Shown here: positions 7,665-17,450 of the stretch, in pieces
Numbering within the stretch: the first letter of the stretch is position 1
Layout of the letters: each line of letters begins with the position of its first letter
Assembly: GCA_900756925.1 (NCBI GenBank)
Contig: CAAELX010000054.1
Location: 1-64,000, forward strand
Source of the DNA: an uncultured Roseburia sp.
Lineage (GTDB): Bacteria > Bacillota > Clostridia > Lachnospirales > Lachnospiraceae
Direction: 5' to 3'
Length of the DNA: 64,000 nt
Program-made: the position numbers and the translations under genes
Notes under the pieces: model-generated
Seen by the model: the letters and a program-made list of their open reading frames with translations, nothing else
Database searches by the model: none
What the model was told of the DNA's origin: nothing

Positions 7665-8921
7665 ATCCTTTGGTGGTTTCTTGATATATACTTTTTCAAT
7701 CCGATTCTTATCCATCTGCTCCACCCGGAGCAGGACATCATCATCGGTGATGATGATCTCATTCTTCTCAGGGAGATGGTCTAGCAGACCGATCATGTAT
7801 CCGCCGATCGTGTCGTAATCCTCAGAATGGAAGTTTAGGTCAAGTTCTTGACACAGATCTTCTAAGTTTGTAGACCCGGAAACAATATATTCCCGGTCAT
7901 TTAACGGAACAATCTGGTCTTCTTCATCTGTGTCGTACTCATCACGGATCTCACCGACGATCTCCTCTAAGAGATCCTCTAACGTGATAAGACCGGCGGT
8001 AGCTCCGTATTCATCTAAGACAATGGCAAGAGAGATGGAGGATTTGCGCATCTCCATAAAAAGCTCTGCCGTATTCTTGTGCTCATAAGTGAAATAAGGC
8101 TCACGCATAATGTCCGAGATGGAGAAATGTGATTTGTCCTCATATAGAAGGAGATCTTTCATATTGATGATGCCAACCACATTATCCGTGGAGTCTTTAT
8201 AAACTGGAAGTCTTGTAAACTTGTCTTCTTTGAAGATTTCAATCAGCTCATCGTAAGTACAGTCAATGCTCGCAAAAGTCATATCAATGCGGGGTACCAT
8301 GACTTCCTTCGCCTGTGCATCTCCAAAATCAAATACGTTGTTGATCATCTCATGCTCTTCGGATTCGATGACACCTGTCTCTTTGCCGACGTCTACAATT
8401 GTGCGGAGTTCTTCTTCTGTCATGGCATTGCGGTTGGAATTCGGGTCAATCCGCAACAGGAAGAGGAAAGCAAGCGAGAGCTTATTCAAAAGAAAAATAA
8501 CGGGAGTCAAAAGCTTCATTATCCAGTCAATAATATTGCAGTAGGATAACGCAAGCTTGTCTGCATTAATTGTGGCGATCGTCTTCGGGGAAATCTCTCC
8601 GAAAATTAAAATCAGCAGTGTCAGGATACCGGTTGCAATACCAGCTCCGACATTTCCCCAGAGTTTGATGGCAAGCGATGTCGCAAGGGACGATGCCGAC
8701 AGATTTACAATATTATTACCGATTAAAATAGCGCTGAGCATCTTGCCGGAATTGTCCGTGATGCGGAGCACACATGCCGCTCTTTTATCTCCGTCATCTG
8801 CAAGTGCGCGCATCCGGATACGGTTTGCCGTCGTAAGGGCAGTCTCTGCAGAGGAGAAGAAGGCGGATAAACAAAGCAGGATCACTAACACAGCGATCCT
8901 TAATATGGAACTAGTGTCCAA
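7644..8921 (-). CDS. Hemolysin C/CorC-family protein (DUF21, two CBS, CorC_HlyC)
   Basis: A 425-residue protein. Residues ~5-170 form a DUF21 membrane domain with several spans and the conserved FSSAETALT and GEISPKT motifs. Then comes a pair of CBS domains (~200-320, including EVMVPRIDM and DEYGATAGLITLEDLLEEIVGEI) and a C-terminal CorC_HlyC domain (~335-415). Family members act in Mg2+/Co2+ homeostasis at the plasma membrane; the older hemolysin name is not evidence of toxin activity. It lies downstream of guaB on the same strand but is separated by a terminator. Confidence 0.9.
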   Translation of the reverse strand: MDTSSILRIAVLVILLCLSAFFSSAETALTTANRIRMRALADDGDKRAACVLRITDNSGKMLSAILIGNNIVNLSASSLATSLAIKLWGNVGAGIATGILTLLILIFGEISPKTIATINADKLALSYCNIIDWIMKLLTPVIFLLNKLSLAFLFLLRIDPNSNRNAMTEEELRTIVDVGKETGVIESEEHEMINNVFDFGDAQAKEVMVPRIDMTFASIDCTYDELIEIFKEDKFTRLPVYKDSTDNVVGIINMKDLLLYEDKSHFSISDIMREPYFTYEHKNTAELFMEMRKSSISLAIVLDEYGATAGLITLEDLLEEIVGEIRDEYDTDEEDQIVPLNDREYIVSGSTNLEDLCQELDLNFHSEDYDTIGGYMIGLLDHLPEKNEIIITDDDVLLRVEQMDKNRIEKVYIKKPPKDEKKEAD

Positions 8922-8945
8922 ATAAAATTCACCTCATCTGAATAT

Positions 8946-8978
8946 AAAATTTCCCGGCACCTAGATCAGGTGCCGGAA
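8946..8978 (-). terminator. Terminator after guaB
   Basis: Read on the minus strand: CCGGCACC/GGTGCCGG stem with a 7-base loop followed by a short T-rich tract. It lies in the guaB-DUF21 gap. Confidence 0.8.
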
Positions 8979-9012
8979 TAAATATACAACAATATTATAT
9001 AAGAAATAACGG

Positions 9013-10503
<1,491 letters not shown>

Positions 10504-10642
10504 TTATAAATATAAGTAATTGTTCTGTATCATATCAAAAAAAAAGCGCTGTGTCAATGATATATAAGCACTGATTTATTAAAAATACATACTAATAAGA
10601 ATTACTAATATTAAGCTGCAAAAAAGCTAATAGAAAAAAAGA

Positions 10643-10671
10643 TTCACAAATACAGACAGGTATGATATGAT
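10643..10671 (+). promoter_or_regulatory. Promoter for the hisA-glnA-ANTAR transcript
   Basis: TTCACA (10643-10648) and TATGAT (10666-10671) with a 17-base spacer. Transcription would start just before the attenuator-like hairpin at 10680, leaving a ~200-base leader before hisA. Confidence 0.7.
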
Positions 10672-10679
10672 GTGTAAGA

Positions 10680-10718
10680 GCAACGGCGCTTTCAAAAGGG
10701 AGTACGTTGCCTTTTTTT
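10680..10718 (+). terminator. Early terminator (attenuator) in the hisA-glnA leader
   Basis: GCAACG/CGTTGC stem with an inner G-U-containing stem (CTTTC/GGGAG) around an AAAA loop, then seven T. It lies ~10 bases after the predicted start site, so most transcripts would end within about 40 bases unless antitermination occurs. The ANTAR-type RNA-binding regulator encoded at the end of this operon is the obvious candidate, by inference. Confidence 0.75.
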
Positions 10719-10812
10719 ATTCACAGGAATATACATACTATGAATCAAAAACGCTCCGCGAGGATCGCACTGCGGCGGAGACGTATTATGTCGCAAAAGC
10801 GACTCGCCGCAG
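10719..10812 (+). repeat. Dispersed hairpin repeat, copy 1 (94 bp)
   Basis: Closely matches copies at 15437-15483 (truncated) and 56936-57030. It has two structured parts: an ATTCATAGG/CCTATGAAT-type hairpin (one mismatch here), then the segment AACGCTCCGCGAGGAT and a CTGCGGCG/CGCCGCAG stem enclosing GTCGC-AAAA-GCGAC. In all three copies it begins directly at the end of a terminator T-run. Confidence 0.8.
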
Positions 10813-10814
10813 AC

Positions 10815-10840
10815 AAAGAATCCTGCAAGCAGGATTCTTT
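10815..10840 (+). other. Second hairpin in the hisA leader
   Basis: AAAGAATCCTG/CAGGATTCTTT, an 11-base perfect stem with a 4-base loop, followed by CCTAATATTC rather than a clean T-run. It may be a weak terminator or an mRNA-stabilising hairpin before hisA. Confidence 0.5.
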
Positions 10841-10877
10841 CCTAATATTCAAAATGAACTGACAGGGGACAGATGGA

Positions 10878-11681
10878 ATGGAATTCAGACCATGTATTGA
10901 CATTCACAATGGAAAAGTGAAACAGATTGTCGGCGGAAGCTTAAGGGATGCCGGAAATGAGGCTCAGGAAAACTTTGTGTCAGAACAGGATGCAGCGTTT
11001 TATGCAGACCTATATAAAAAGGAAGGGATCCGCGGCGGCCATATTATTTTATTAAACGCGAAAGACAGTGAATACTACGAAGCGACAAAGCAGCAGGCGA
11101 TGCTTGCGCTCTCGGCTTATCCGAAAGGATTGCAGGTGGGAGGTGGGATCACGGACCGTAATGCAGCACAGTTTTTAGATGCCGGGGCAAGCCATGTGAT
11201 CGTGACGTCTTATGTATTCTGCGATGGCAGGATCCAGTTTGACCGGCTCGAACAGTTGAGGCGAGAAGTGGGAAAAGAGCATCTGGTGTTAGACCTAAGC
11301 TGCCGGAAGAAAGAGGACAGCTATTTTATTGTGACAGACCGCTGGCAGAAGTTTACGGAGGAGAAGGTCGACACAGAGATACTTGACTGCCTGTCCGGTT
11401 ACTGTGATGAATTTCTTGTTCATGCAGTGGACGTGGAGGGCAAATCCGGCGGCATCGAAGAGGAGTTGGCTGTGTTACTGGGAAGCTGGGGAAAGATCCC
11501 GGTTACCTATGCGGGAGGCGTAGGAAGCTTCGCAGATCTTGACAGGCTTGGCGTGCTTGGAAGAGACCGGTTGAATGTGACAATCGGCAGTGCACTGGAT
11601 CTGTTCGGAGGACCGATGGAATATGAAAAGGTGCTCGCTTATATGAGAGAGCACAGAGAACCGAGCAAAAAGAGAGATTGA
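10878..11681 (+). CDS. hisA: ProFAR isomerase, eukaryotic HIS6-like form
   Basis: A 267-residue (beta/alpha)8 protein of the HisA/HisF fold that opens the ring of ProFAR to PRFAR in histidine synthesis. The N-terminus FRPCIDIHNGKVKQIVGG has the first catalytic Asp, and the C-terminal half has VHAVDVEGKSGGIE and VTYAGGVGSFADL with phosphate-binding glycines. These, and the ~20 extra residues relative to usual bacterial HisA (~245), resemble the fungal/plant HIS6 type. It stands apart from other his genes and directly before glnA (27-base gap), so the two are co-transcribed. The ATG at 10878 follows AGGGGAC by 7 bases. Confidence 0.88.
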   Translation: MEFRPCIDIHNGKVKQIVGGSLRDAGNEAQENFVSEQDAAFYADLYKKEGIRGGHIILLNAKDSEYYEATKQQAMLALSAYPKGLQVGGGITDRNAAQFLDAGASHVIVTSYVFCDGRIQFDRLEQLRREVGKEHLVLDLSCRKKEDSYFIVTDRWQKFTEEKVDTEILDCLSGYCDEFLVHAVDVEGKSGGIEEELAVLLGSWGKIPVTYAGGVGSFADLDRLGVLGRDRLNVTIGSALDLFGGPMEYEKVLAYMREHREPSKKRD

Positions 11682-11708
11682 CAGAGGAAAGGCAGGAGGA
11701 ATAAAAAT

Positions 11709-13040
11709 ATGAGCAGATACACGAAGCAGGATATTATGCGTATGGTGGAGGAGGAAGATGTGGAATTTATCCGGTTGCAATTCACGGATATGTTCGGCAC
11801 CTTAAAGAATGTGGCGATCACATCCAGCCAGTTAGAGAAGGCGTTGAACAACGAGTGTATGTTCGACGGATCTTCCATTGAAGGATTTGTCCGGATCGAG
11901 GAATCGGATATGTATCTGTATCCGGATCTGGATACGTTCTGTATTTTTCCGTGGAGACCACAGCAGGGTAAGGTGGCGAGGATCATTTGTGATATTTATA
12001 CGGTCGAACAGAAGCCGTTTGAGGGAGATCCGCGTTATATTTTAAGAAAAGCAGTTGCGGATGCGGCAAAGCTTGGATACCGGTTCGATGTAGGACCGGA
12101 GTGCGAATTTTTCCTGTTCAATCAAGATGAAGACGGACAGCCGACGACAGAGAGCAACGAGCGCGCTGGATATTTTGATCTTGGACCGGTCGATTTCGGC
12201 GAGAATGCGAGAAGGGATATGGTGCTGACGCTTGAGGACATGGGATTTGAGATAGAGGCATCCCATCACGAGATGGCTCCGGCGCAGCATGAGATTGATT
12301 TCCGTTATGATGAGGCACTTAAGACGGCAGATAATATTATGACATTCAAGCTGGCAGTGAAGACGATCGCCAAACGCCATGGGATGTTCGCAAGCTTTAT
12401 GCCGAAGCCGAAATACGGCATAAACGGTTCCGGTATGCATGTGAATATGTCGTTGTCCAAGGATGGAAAAAATATTTTTGCAGACCCGGATGACAAGATG
12501 GGCTTAAGCCGCGAGGCATATTATTTTATTGGCGGAATTATGAAGCATATAAAGGGCATGACGGCAATTACCAATCCGCTTGTCAATTCCTATAAGCGTC
12601 TTGTCCCTGGCTATGAGGCACCAATCTATATCGCGTGGTCAGCGACCAACAGAAGCCCATTAATCCGTATTCCGGCAGCAAGGGGTACGGGAACAAGAGT
12701 GGAGCTGCGGTGCCCGGATCCGGCAGCCAACCCATATCTGGTGCTTGCCGTGTGCTTAGAGGCAGGGCTTGACGGAATCCGTAACCAGATCATGCCGCCG
12801 GCAGCAGTGACGGAGAATGTCTATGAGATGAGACTTTCCCAGAAGGCGAAGCTCGGCATAGAATCGCTTCCGGCAGACCTTGAGGAAGCGGTCGAAGAGT
12901 TTGAAAAAGACTCCTATATGAAAGAAGTACTCGGCGAACATATCACAGAGAAGTACATAGAAGCGAAGCAGGCAGAATGGGCAGATTACCGTGCGCAAAT
13001 CAGCGCGTGGGAAATTGAAAAATATTTATACAAAATCTGA
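11709..13040 (+). CDS. glnA: Glutamine synthetase, type I
   Basis: A 443-residue GSI-alpha enzyme making glutamine from glutamate, ammonia and ATP. Conserved parts: the FTDMFG N-terminal domain, [10 protein letters not shown], metal-binding [29 protein letters not shown], the ATP loop [34 protein letters not shown], and [13 protein letters not shown]. The tyrosine-adenylylation region of GSI-beta is absent, so control is by feedback and RNA/transcription. GCAGGAGGA is the ribosome site. It is followed 2 bases later by an ANTAR regulator gene. Confidence 0.97.
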   Translation: MSRYTKQDIMRMVEEEDVEFIRLQFTDMFGTLKNVAITSSQLEKALNNECMFDGSSIEGFVRIEESDMYLYPDLDTFCIFPWRPQQGKVARIICDIYTVEQKPFEGDPRYILRKAVADAAKLGYRFDVGPECEFFLFNQDEDGQPTTESNERAGYFDLGPVDFGENARRDMVLTLEDMGFEIEASHHEMAPAQHEIDFRYDEALKTADNIMTFKLAVKTIAKRHGMFASFMPKPKYGINGSGMHVNMSLSKDGKNIFADPDDKMGLSREAYYFIGGIMKHIKGMTAITNPLVNSYKRLVPGYEAPIYIAWSATNRSPLIRIPAARGTGTRVELRCPDPAANPYLVLAVCLEAGLDGIRNQIMPPAAVTENVYEMRLSQKAKLGIESLPADLEEAVEEFEKDSYMKEVLGEHITEKYIEAKQAEWADYRAQISAWEIEKYLYKI

Positions 13041-13042
13041 GT

Positions 13043-13588
13043 ATGAACATCATTGTTGCTTTTCCAAAACAGGAAACCGCGCAGAATATCAAGAAAGTTT
13101 TGATGCAGAATGGATTTCATGTGGATGCGGTCTGTACGACCGGAGCACAGACGATCCAGAATGCAAATGAACTTGAGAGTGGTATTCTTGTATGCGGATA
13201 CCGGTTCGTTGATATGATGTATACAGAGCTGCACGAATATCTTTCCCCACAGTTTGAGATGCTGCTGGTGACGTCACAGGCAAACTGCGGAGAGCGTGAG
13301 CTGCAAAATATTGTCTGTTTGTCCACACCGCTTAAGGTACATGAACTGTTGCAGACACTTGAGATGATGGAGTACACCATCGCAAGGAGGAGAAAAAAGC
13401 AGCGGGCAAAGCCGAAGGAGCGCACAAAGGAAGAACAGGATCTGATTACAGAGGCAAAGCATCTTCTGATGGAGCGTAACAATCTGTCAGAGGAGGAGGC
13501 TCACCGTTATATGCAGAAGCGCAGCATGGACAATGGAACCGGGCTGACAGAGACCGCCCAGATGATTTTAAGCTTATTGCTGAACTAG
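13043..13588 (+). CDS. ANTAR-domain RNA-binding antiterminator
   Basis: A 181-residue protein. Residues ~1-110 look like a receiver-type domain but without the full set of acidic phosphorylation residues. Residues ~125-180 form an ANTAR domain (EEQDLITEAKHLLMERNNLSEEEAHRYMQKRSMDNGTGLTE). ANTAR proteins bind paired hairpins in nascent RNA and prevent termination. In Clostridia an ANTAR gene next to glnA is a known arrangement for nitrogen control. Here the operon leader has a terminator at 10680, a likely target, although a canonical two-hairpin ANTAR site was not found. Confidence 0.88.
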   Translation: MNIIVAFPKQETAQNIKKVLMQNGFHVDAVCTTGAQTIQNANELESGILVCGYRFVDMMYTELHEYLSPQFEMLLVTSQANCGERELQNIVCLSTPLKVHELLQTLEMMEYTIARRRKKQRAKPKERTKEEQDLITEAKHLLMERNNLSEEEAHRYMQKRSMDNGTGLTETAQMILSLLLN

Positions 13589-13602
13589 AGATTGTTTGCC
13601 AG

Positions 13603-13645
13603 AGAGCAGGTGTATTCCCGAAAGGGAGATACCTGTTCTTTTTTT
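13603..13645 (+). terminator. Terminator of the hisA-glnA-ANTAR operon
   Basis: GAGCAGGT/ACCTGTTC outer stem with an inner CCC-GAAA-GGG tetraloop stem, then seven T. Confidence 0.88.
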
Positions 13646-13692
13646 CCTAAATGGGAAAATATGTCAATTGGTTCCTTGTAAACAAAAATTCC

Positions 13693-13721
13693 TTGCAACA
13701 CGGATACATCAATGCTATACT
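13693..13721 (+). promoter_or_regulatory. Promoter of dapL
   Basis: TTGCAA (13693-13698), 17-base spacer, TATACT (13716-13721). The ~85-base leader after it folds into small hairpins (CTGCCT/AGGCAG at ~13766 and TTTTCC-TTC-GGAAAA at ~13788) just before AAGGAGG; no known riboswitch was recognised. Confidence 0.75.
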
Positions 13722-13814
13722 AAACCACAGTAAAGTGAAGTTTCGACAAGGAGGGAAATTCCTCTGCCTCTGTAAAGGCAGTCGTATTTTCCTTCGGAAA
13801 ACAAGGAGGATCAT

Positions 13815-15029
13815 ATGTTTAAAGTAAATGATAATTATCAGAAGCTTCCGGGAAGCTATCTGTTTAGCACGATTGCGAAGAAAGTGGCAGCATACAGCGA
13901 AGCCAACCCGGATAAGAGCATCATCCGTCTTGGGATCGGGGATGTGACACAGCCGATCGCACCGGCGATTATTGATGCCATGCACAAGGCAGTGGAAGAG
14001 ATGGGACACACAGAGACCTTCCATGGTTATGCACCGGATCTTGGTTATGAATTTTTAAGAAGTGCTATTGCAAAGAACGATTATGCAGCAAGAGGCTGCG
14101 ATATCTCTGTGGATGAGATTTTTGTATCCGACGGAGCGAAGAGTGATTCTGGAAATATTCAGGAGATTTTCTCTGTAGACAACCGTATTGCAGTATGTGA
14201 CCCGGTTTACCCGGTTTATGTAGATTCCAATGTCATGGCAGGAAGAACCGGTATCTATGATCCGAAGACAGAGACCTGGAGCAATGTCATTTACATGCCA
14301 TGCACGATGGAGAACAATTTCGTGCCGGAATTCCCAAAGGAAGTGCCGGATATTATTTATCTGTGTCTGCCTAACAACCCAACCGGTACGACGATCACGA
14401 AGGATGCGTTACAGAAATGGGTAGATTATGCGAATGAAAACGGTGCGGTCATTATCTATGATGCAGCATATGAAGCCTATATTTCCGAGGAAAATGTGGC
14501 ACACTCCATCTACGAGTGTGAGGGGGCTAAGACCTGTGCAATCGAATTGAAAAGCTTCTCCAAGAATGCAGGATTTACCGGTGTCCGCCTTGGTTATACA
14601 GTTGTTCCGAAGGAGTTAAAGAGCGGGGACGTATCGTTAAATGCCATGTGGGCAAGGCGCCATGGAACCAAGTTCAACGGTGCACCGTATATCCAGCAGC
14701 GCGCCGGGGAAGCTGTTTACTCGGAGGCTGGAAAAGCACAGTTAAAAGAGCAGGTAGCGTATTATATGAAGAATGCCGCAACAATCAAGCAGGGATTAAA
14801 AGATGCAGGCTATACTGTATTCGGCGGCGTGAATGCACCGTATATCTGGTTAAAGACACCGGATCAGATGAGCTCATGGGAGTTTTTTGACTACTTATTA
14901 GAGAATGCTAATGTGGTAGGTACTCCGGGATCCGGATTTGGTCCAAGCGGAGAAGGATACTTCAGACTGACTGCATTCGGAAGCTATGAGAATACGCTGG
15001 CTGCGTTAGAGCGCATTAAGAAGTTATAA
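13815..15029 (+). CDS. dapL: LL-diaminopimelate aminotransferase
   Basis: A 404-residue PLP enzyme converting tetrahydrodipicolinate directly to LL-diaminopimelate with glutamate as amino donor, for lysine and peptidoglycan. Family marks: N-terminal [49 protein letters not shown], and the PLP lysine in [15 protein letters not shown] (~240). The length is usual for DapL. AAGGAGGA precedes the ATG by 5 bases. It has its own promoter and is monocistronic. Confidence 0.97.
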   Translation: MFKVNDNYQKLPGSYLFSTIAKKVAAYSEANPDKSIIRLGIGDVTQPIAPAIIDAMHKAVEEMGHTETFHGYAPDLGYEFLRSAIAKNDYAARGCDISVDEIFVSDGAKSDSGNIQEIFSVDNRIAVCDPVYPVYVDSNVMAGRTGIYDPKTETWSNVIYMPCTMENNFVPEFPKEVPDIIYLCLPNNPTGTTITKDALQKWVDYANENGAVIIYDAAYEAYISEENVAHSIYECEGAKTCAIELKSFSKNAGFTGVRLGYTVVPKELKSGDVSLNAMWARRHGTKFNGAPYIQQRAGEAVYSEAGKAQLKEQVAYYMKNAATIKQGLKDAGYTVFGGVNAPYIWLKTPDQMSSWEFFDYLLENANVVGTPGSGFGPSGEGYFRLTAFGSYENTLAALERIKKL

Positions 15030-15065
15030 TAAATTGAGAATATCTCTCAATAACGTCTCTTTGAA

Positions 15066-15094
15066 TTGACAAGTACCCCACAGGGGTATACGCT
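15066..15094 (+). promoter_or_regulatory. Promoter with CsoR-type metal operator
   Basis: TTGACA at 15066-15071 is followed by the perfect inverted repeat TACCCCACAGGGGTA (15074-15088), which runs into a -10-like TATACG (15087-15092). Palindromes with C4 and G4 half sites are typical of CsoR/RcnR-family copper or nickel sensors. No csoR gene is present in the window. Confidence 0.75.
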
Positions 15095-15124
15095 CAAGGA
15101 AATAGAAGAGAGGCGGAGAACGCG

Positions 15125-15379
15125 ATGATAAAAACAACTTTGAAAATCGATGGTATGATGTGTGGAATGTGCGAATCTCATATGAATGACCTGATCCGCA
15201 AGAATTTCAATGTGAAGAAAGTGACCTCCTCCGCGAAGGATGGGGAGACGGTCATTATCAGTGACCGTGAGATTGATATTCCATGGGCGAAGAAGGAGAT
15301 TAAGGGAATCGGATACGAGCTGGTATCGTCGAAAAGTGAACCTTATGAGAAAAAGGGATTCTTCCATTTTGGCAAATAA
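15125..15379 (+). CDS. HMA-domain metal (copper) chaperone-like protein
   Basis: An 84-residue heavy-metal-associated domain with the metal-binding motif GMMCGMC (~10-16) and the usual beta-alpha-beta-beta-alpha-beta pattern (KVTSSAKDGETVIIS, then GIGYELVSS). A short tail FFHFGK follows. Such proteins carry Cu(I) to P-type ATPases such as CopA. The CsoR-like operator in its promoter supports copper-inducible expression. It is monocistronic, with a terminator right after. Confidence 0.88.
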   Translation: MIKTTLKIDGMMCGMCESHMNDLIRKNFNVKKVTSSAKDGETVIISDREIDIPWAKKEIKGIGYELVSSKSEPYEKKGFFHFGK

Positions 15380-15388
15380 TAAAAAAAG

Positions 15389-15436
15389 ATTCCTTCCGGA
15401 GCAGACGAAAAAGGATGTTCTGGAAGGAATTTTTTT
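15389..15436 (+). terminator. Terminator after HMA protein
   Basis: ATTCCTTCC/GGAAGGAAT arms, with further pairing toward the loop, followed by seven T. The repeat copy 2 begins at the next base. Confidence 0.88.
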
Positions 15437-15483
15437 CATTCATAGGAAAATACATCCTATGAATGAAAAACGCTCCGCGAGGA
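15437..15483 (+). repeat. Dispersed hairpin repeat, copy 2 (truncated, 47 bp)
   Basis: Perfect ATTCATAGG/CCTATGAAT hairpin followed by AAAAACGCTCCGCGAGGA, then the match to the other copies ends. The second stem present in copies 1 and 3 is missing. Confidence 0.8.
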
Positions 15484-15522
15484 CCGGAAGAAATACAAGA
15501 TGGAAGGCATCGTATTTTTACA

Positions 15523-15551
15523 TTGTAGCCGGAATTAAGATATGTTACAAT
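15523..15551 (+). promoter_or_regulatory. Promoter of the ABC-F gene
   Basis: TTGTAG (15523-15528), 17-base spacer, TACAAT (15546-15551). Confidence 0.65.
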
Positions 15552-15596
15552 ACCGATGTCTGCAAAGCAAACAGAAAAGAGAGAATGGGGATTGTA

Positions 15597-17375
15597 ATGA
15601 TAAAAGCGGAAAAATTATCCTATTCCTTCCCACAGAAGGATTTATATAACAATATATCGTTTACATTAGAGGATGATGTCCACTGTGCGTTCATCGGCAC
15701 GAACGGAACCGGAAAAAGTACGTTAGTGGATATGATCTTACAACCGGACAACTATTTATATGAAGGAAAGCTGACGGTGGAAGTACCGGGCAGGATCGGC
15801 TATGTCAGCCAGTTCTATTCCGTGGAGGATAAACCGGAAATGACCGTATTCGATTACCTCAGTGATGAATTTGTGCGTCTTCAGGGCGAGATCAACCGGA
15901 TCTGCGATGAAATGGCGACGGCGGAGGATTTCGAGGAAGTGATGGAGCATTACCAGAAGGCGATGGACGAGTTCCAGGCGATCGACGGGGACTTCTATGA
16001 GAGTAACATCCGCAAACAGTTGAAGCTTGCCAATCTGCAGGATTACGAGAATCATTTGCTGACTAATTTAAGCGGCGGTGAATTCAAACTGGTGCAGGTC
16101 ATCCGGGAGATGATGGTCAGCCCGAAGTTTGTCATTATGGATGAGCCGGATGTGTTCCTGGACTTTGAGCACCTGAATGCACTGAAAAATCTGATCAATG
16201 CGCACAAGGGGACACTGCTCGTCATCACGCACAACCGCTATTTGCTGAATCACTGTTTCAATAAGATTCTGCATCTGGAAAATGCGGAAATACAAGAATT
16301 CGACGGCACTTATATCGAATACAACTTTGCCATGCTTCAGATGAAAATTGAGCAGCAGGAGCTCGCAGCGGCAGACCTTGAGGAGATTGAGAGAAACCGG
16401 AGACTTGTGGAGCGCCTGAGAAATGAGGCAACCCGTGTGGACAGTGCGACAAAGGGACGTACCTTAAAGGCGAGGGTATCGTTATTAGAGCGTCTGGAAG
16501 CGAGAAAGACCAGATCACCGTTTGTAGATATTAAGCAGCCTGCAATCGAACTGTATACGACGGCTCAGCGGAACGGAAGTAAAGCAGAGCCGGAAACAGT
16601 ATCAGAGTCTGCAGACCAGCCGGTTTTAAGCGTGGAGCATTACAGTGTCGCTTTTGACAGACAGATTTTAGAGGATGTTTCCTTTTCTTTACAGGCGGGG
16701 GAAAAAGTGGCCATTGTGGGACCGAATGGAACAGGGAAGACGACTATTTTGCGGGAGATTTACAGACATGCAAATCCGGCAGTCCAGCTGGATCCGGAAG
16801 CAAAGGTCGCATATCTCTCACAGATGCACGGGGAAGTATTCCGCGAGAAGAAGACGGTGCTTGCAAACTTTGAAGACGCGGGCTTTGAAAAAGATGCCGA
16901 TATCATCGAGTATTTAAAGACATATGGATTTGAGGAGGAGCTTGCCTATAACCGGGTGGAGAATCTCTCCGGTGGGGAGAAGAACCTGTTACAGCTGGCA
17001 AAGATCTCGCGCATGGATGCGGATCTGCTGCTCTTAGACGAGCCGAACAGCCATCTGGATACGTATTCCCAGCTCGCATTAGAGGCGTCAATTGAGAAGT
17101 ATCAGGGGGCAGTCCTGATGGTTTCCCACGATTTCTATACAGTGGCAAACTGTATGGATTATGTTCTGTACGTGGAAGATAAGAAACTTCGAAAGATGAG
17201 CATCCGCAAATTCCGGAAGATGATTTATGCGGATCATTTTGATAAAGACTACCTTGAACTCGAGCAGAAGAAGAAAGAGACCGAGAACCGGATCGCTTTC
17301 CTTCTTCAGGCAGGAAAGTTCGAGGATGCAAGAAAGTACTGTGAAGAGTTAGAAACGATTATTGACAGAATGTAA
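15597..17375 (+). CDS. ABC-F family ATPase
   Basis: A 592-residue soluble protein with two ABC ATPase domains and no membrane spans. Domain 1 (~1-230) has GTNGTGKST, NLSGGEFKLVQV and VIMDEPDVFLD; a charged linker lies at ~240-320; domain 2 (~345-540) has GPNGTGKTT, NLSGGEKNLLQLAK and LLLDEPNSHLD. ABC-F proteins act at the ribosomal E site in translation control or antibiotic protection; this sequence does not decide which. A longer in-frame reading to 15240 crosses the HMA gene and the repeat and is rejected. The ATG at 15597 (MIKAEKLSYSF) starts the first ABC strand and has GGGG 6 bases upstream. The C-terminus carries a short Lys/Glu-rich helix. Confidence 0.9.
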   Translation: MIKAEKLSYSFPQKDLYNNISFTLEDDVHCAFIGTNGTGKSTLVDMILQPDNYLYEGKLTVEVPGRIGYVSQFYSVEDKPEMTVFDYLSDEFVRLQGEINRICDEMATAEDFEEVMEHYQKAMDEFQAIDGDFYESNIRKQLKLANLQDYENHLLTNLSGGEFKLVQVIREMMVSPKFVIMDEPDVFLDFEHLNALKNLINAHKGTLLVITHNRYLLNHCFNKILHLENAEIQEFDGTYIEYNFAMLQMKIEQQELAAADLEEIERNRRLVERLRNEATRVDSATKGRTLKARVSLLERLEARKTRSPFVDIKQPAIELYTTAQRNGSKAEPETVSESADQPVLSVEHYSVAFDRQILEDVSFSLQAGEKVAIVGPNGTGKTTILREIYRHANPAVQLDPEAKVAYLSQMHGEVFREKKTVLANFEDAGFEKDADIIEYLKTYGFEEELAYNRVENLSGGEKNLLQLAKISRMDADLLLLDEPNSHLDTYSQLALEASIEKYQGAVLMVSHDFYTVANCMDYVLYVEDKKLRKMSIRKFRKMIYADHFDKDYLELEQKKKETENRIAFLLQAGKFEDARKYCEELETIIDRM

Positions 17376-17378
17376 AAG

Positions 17379-17430
17379 AAAGCCTGAGCTTTTGACCTGC
17401 CCACAGGGGCGGCAAAAGCTCAGGCTTTTT
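17379..17430. terminator. Bidirectional terminator, ABC-F / SulP
   Basis: A 16-base perfect stem (AAAGCCTGAGCTTTTG and its complement) between two converging genes, T-rich on either strand. Confidence 0.88.
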
Positions 17431-17450
17431 GGCGAAGAAACAGCAGCTTT

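Noticed and set aside
10667..10900. 77-residue plus-strand frame before hisA
   Set aside because: It runs through the terminator and the dispersed repeat and overlaps the hisA start in another frame; no coding character.
13760..13812. Small hairpins in the dapL leader as a lysine riboswitch or ANTAR site
   Set aside because: Too short for a lysine aptamer, and the hexaloops lack the A and G positions of ANTAR targets.
15240..15596. Long N-terminal extension of the ABC-F protein
   Set aside because: It overlaps the HMA gene, a terminator and a repeat; the ABC fold starts at 15597.
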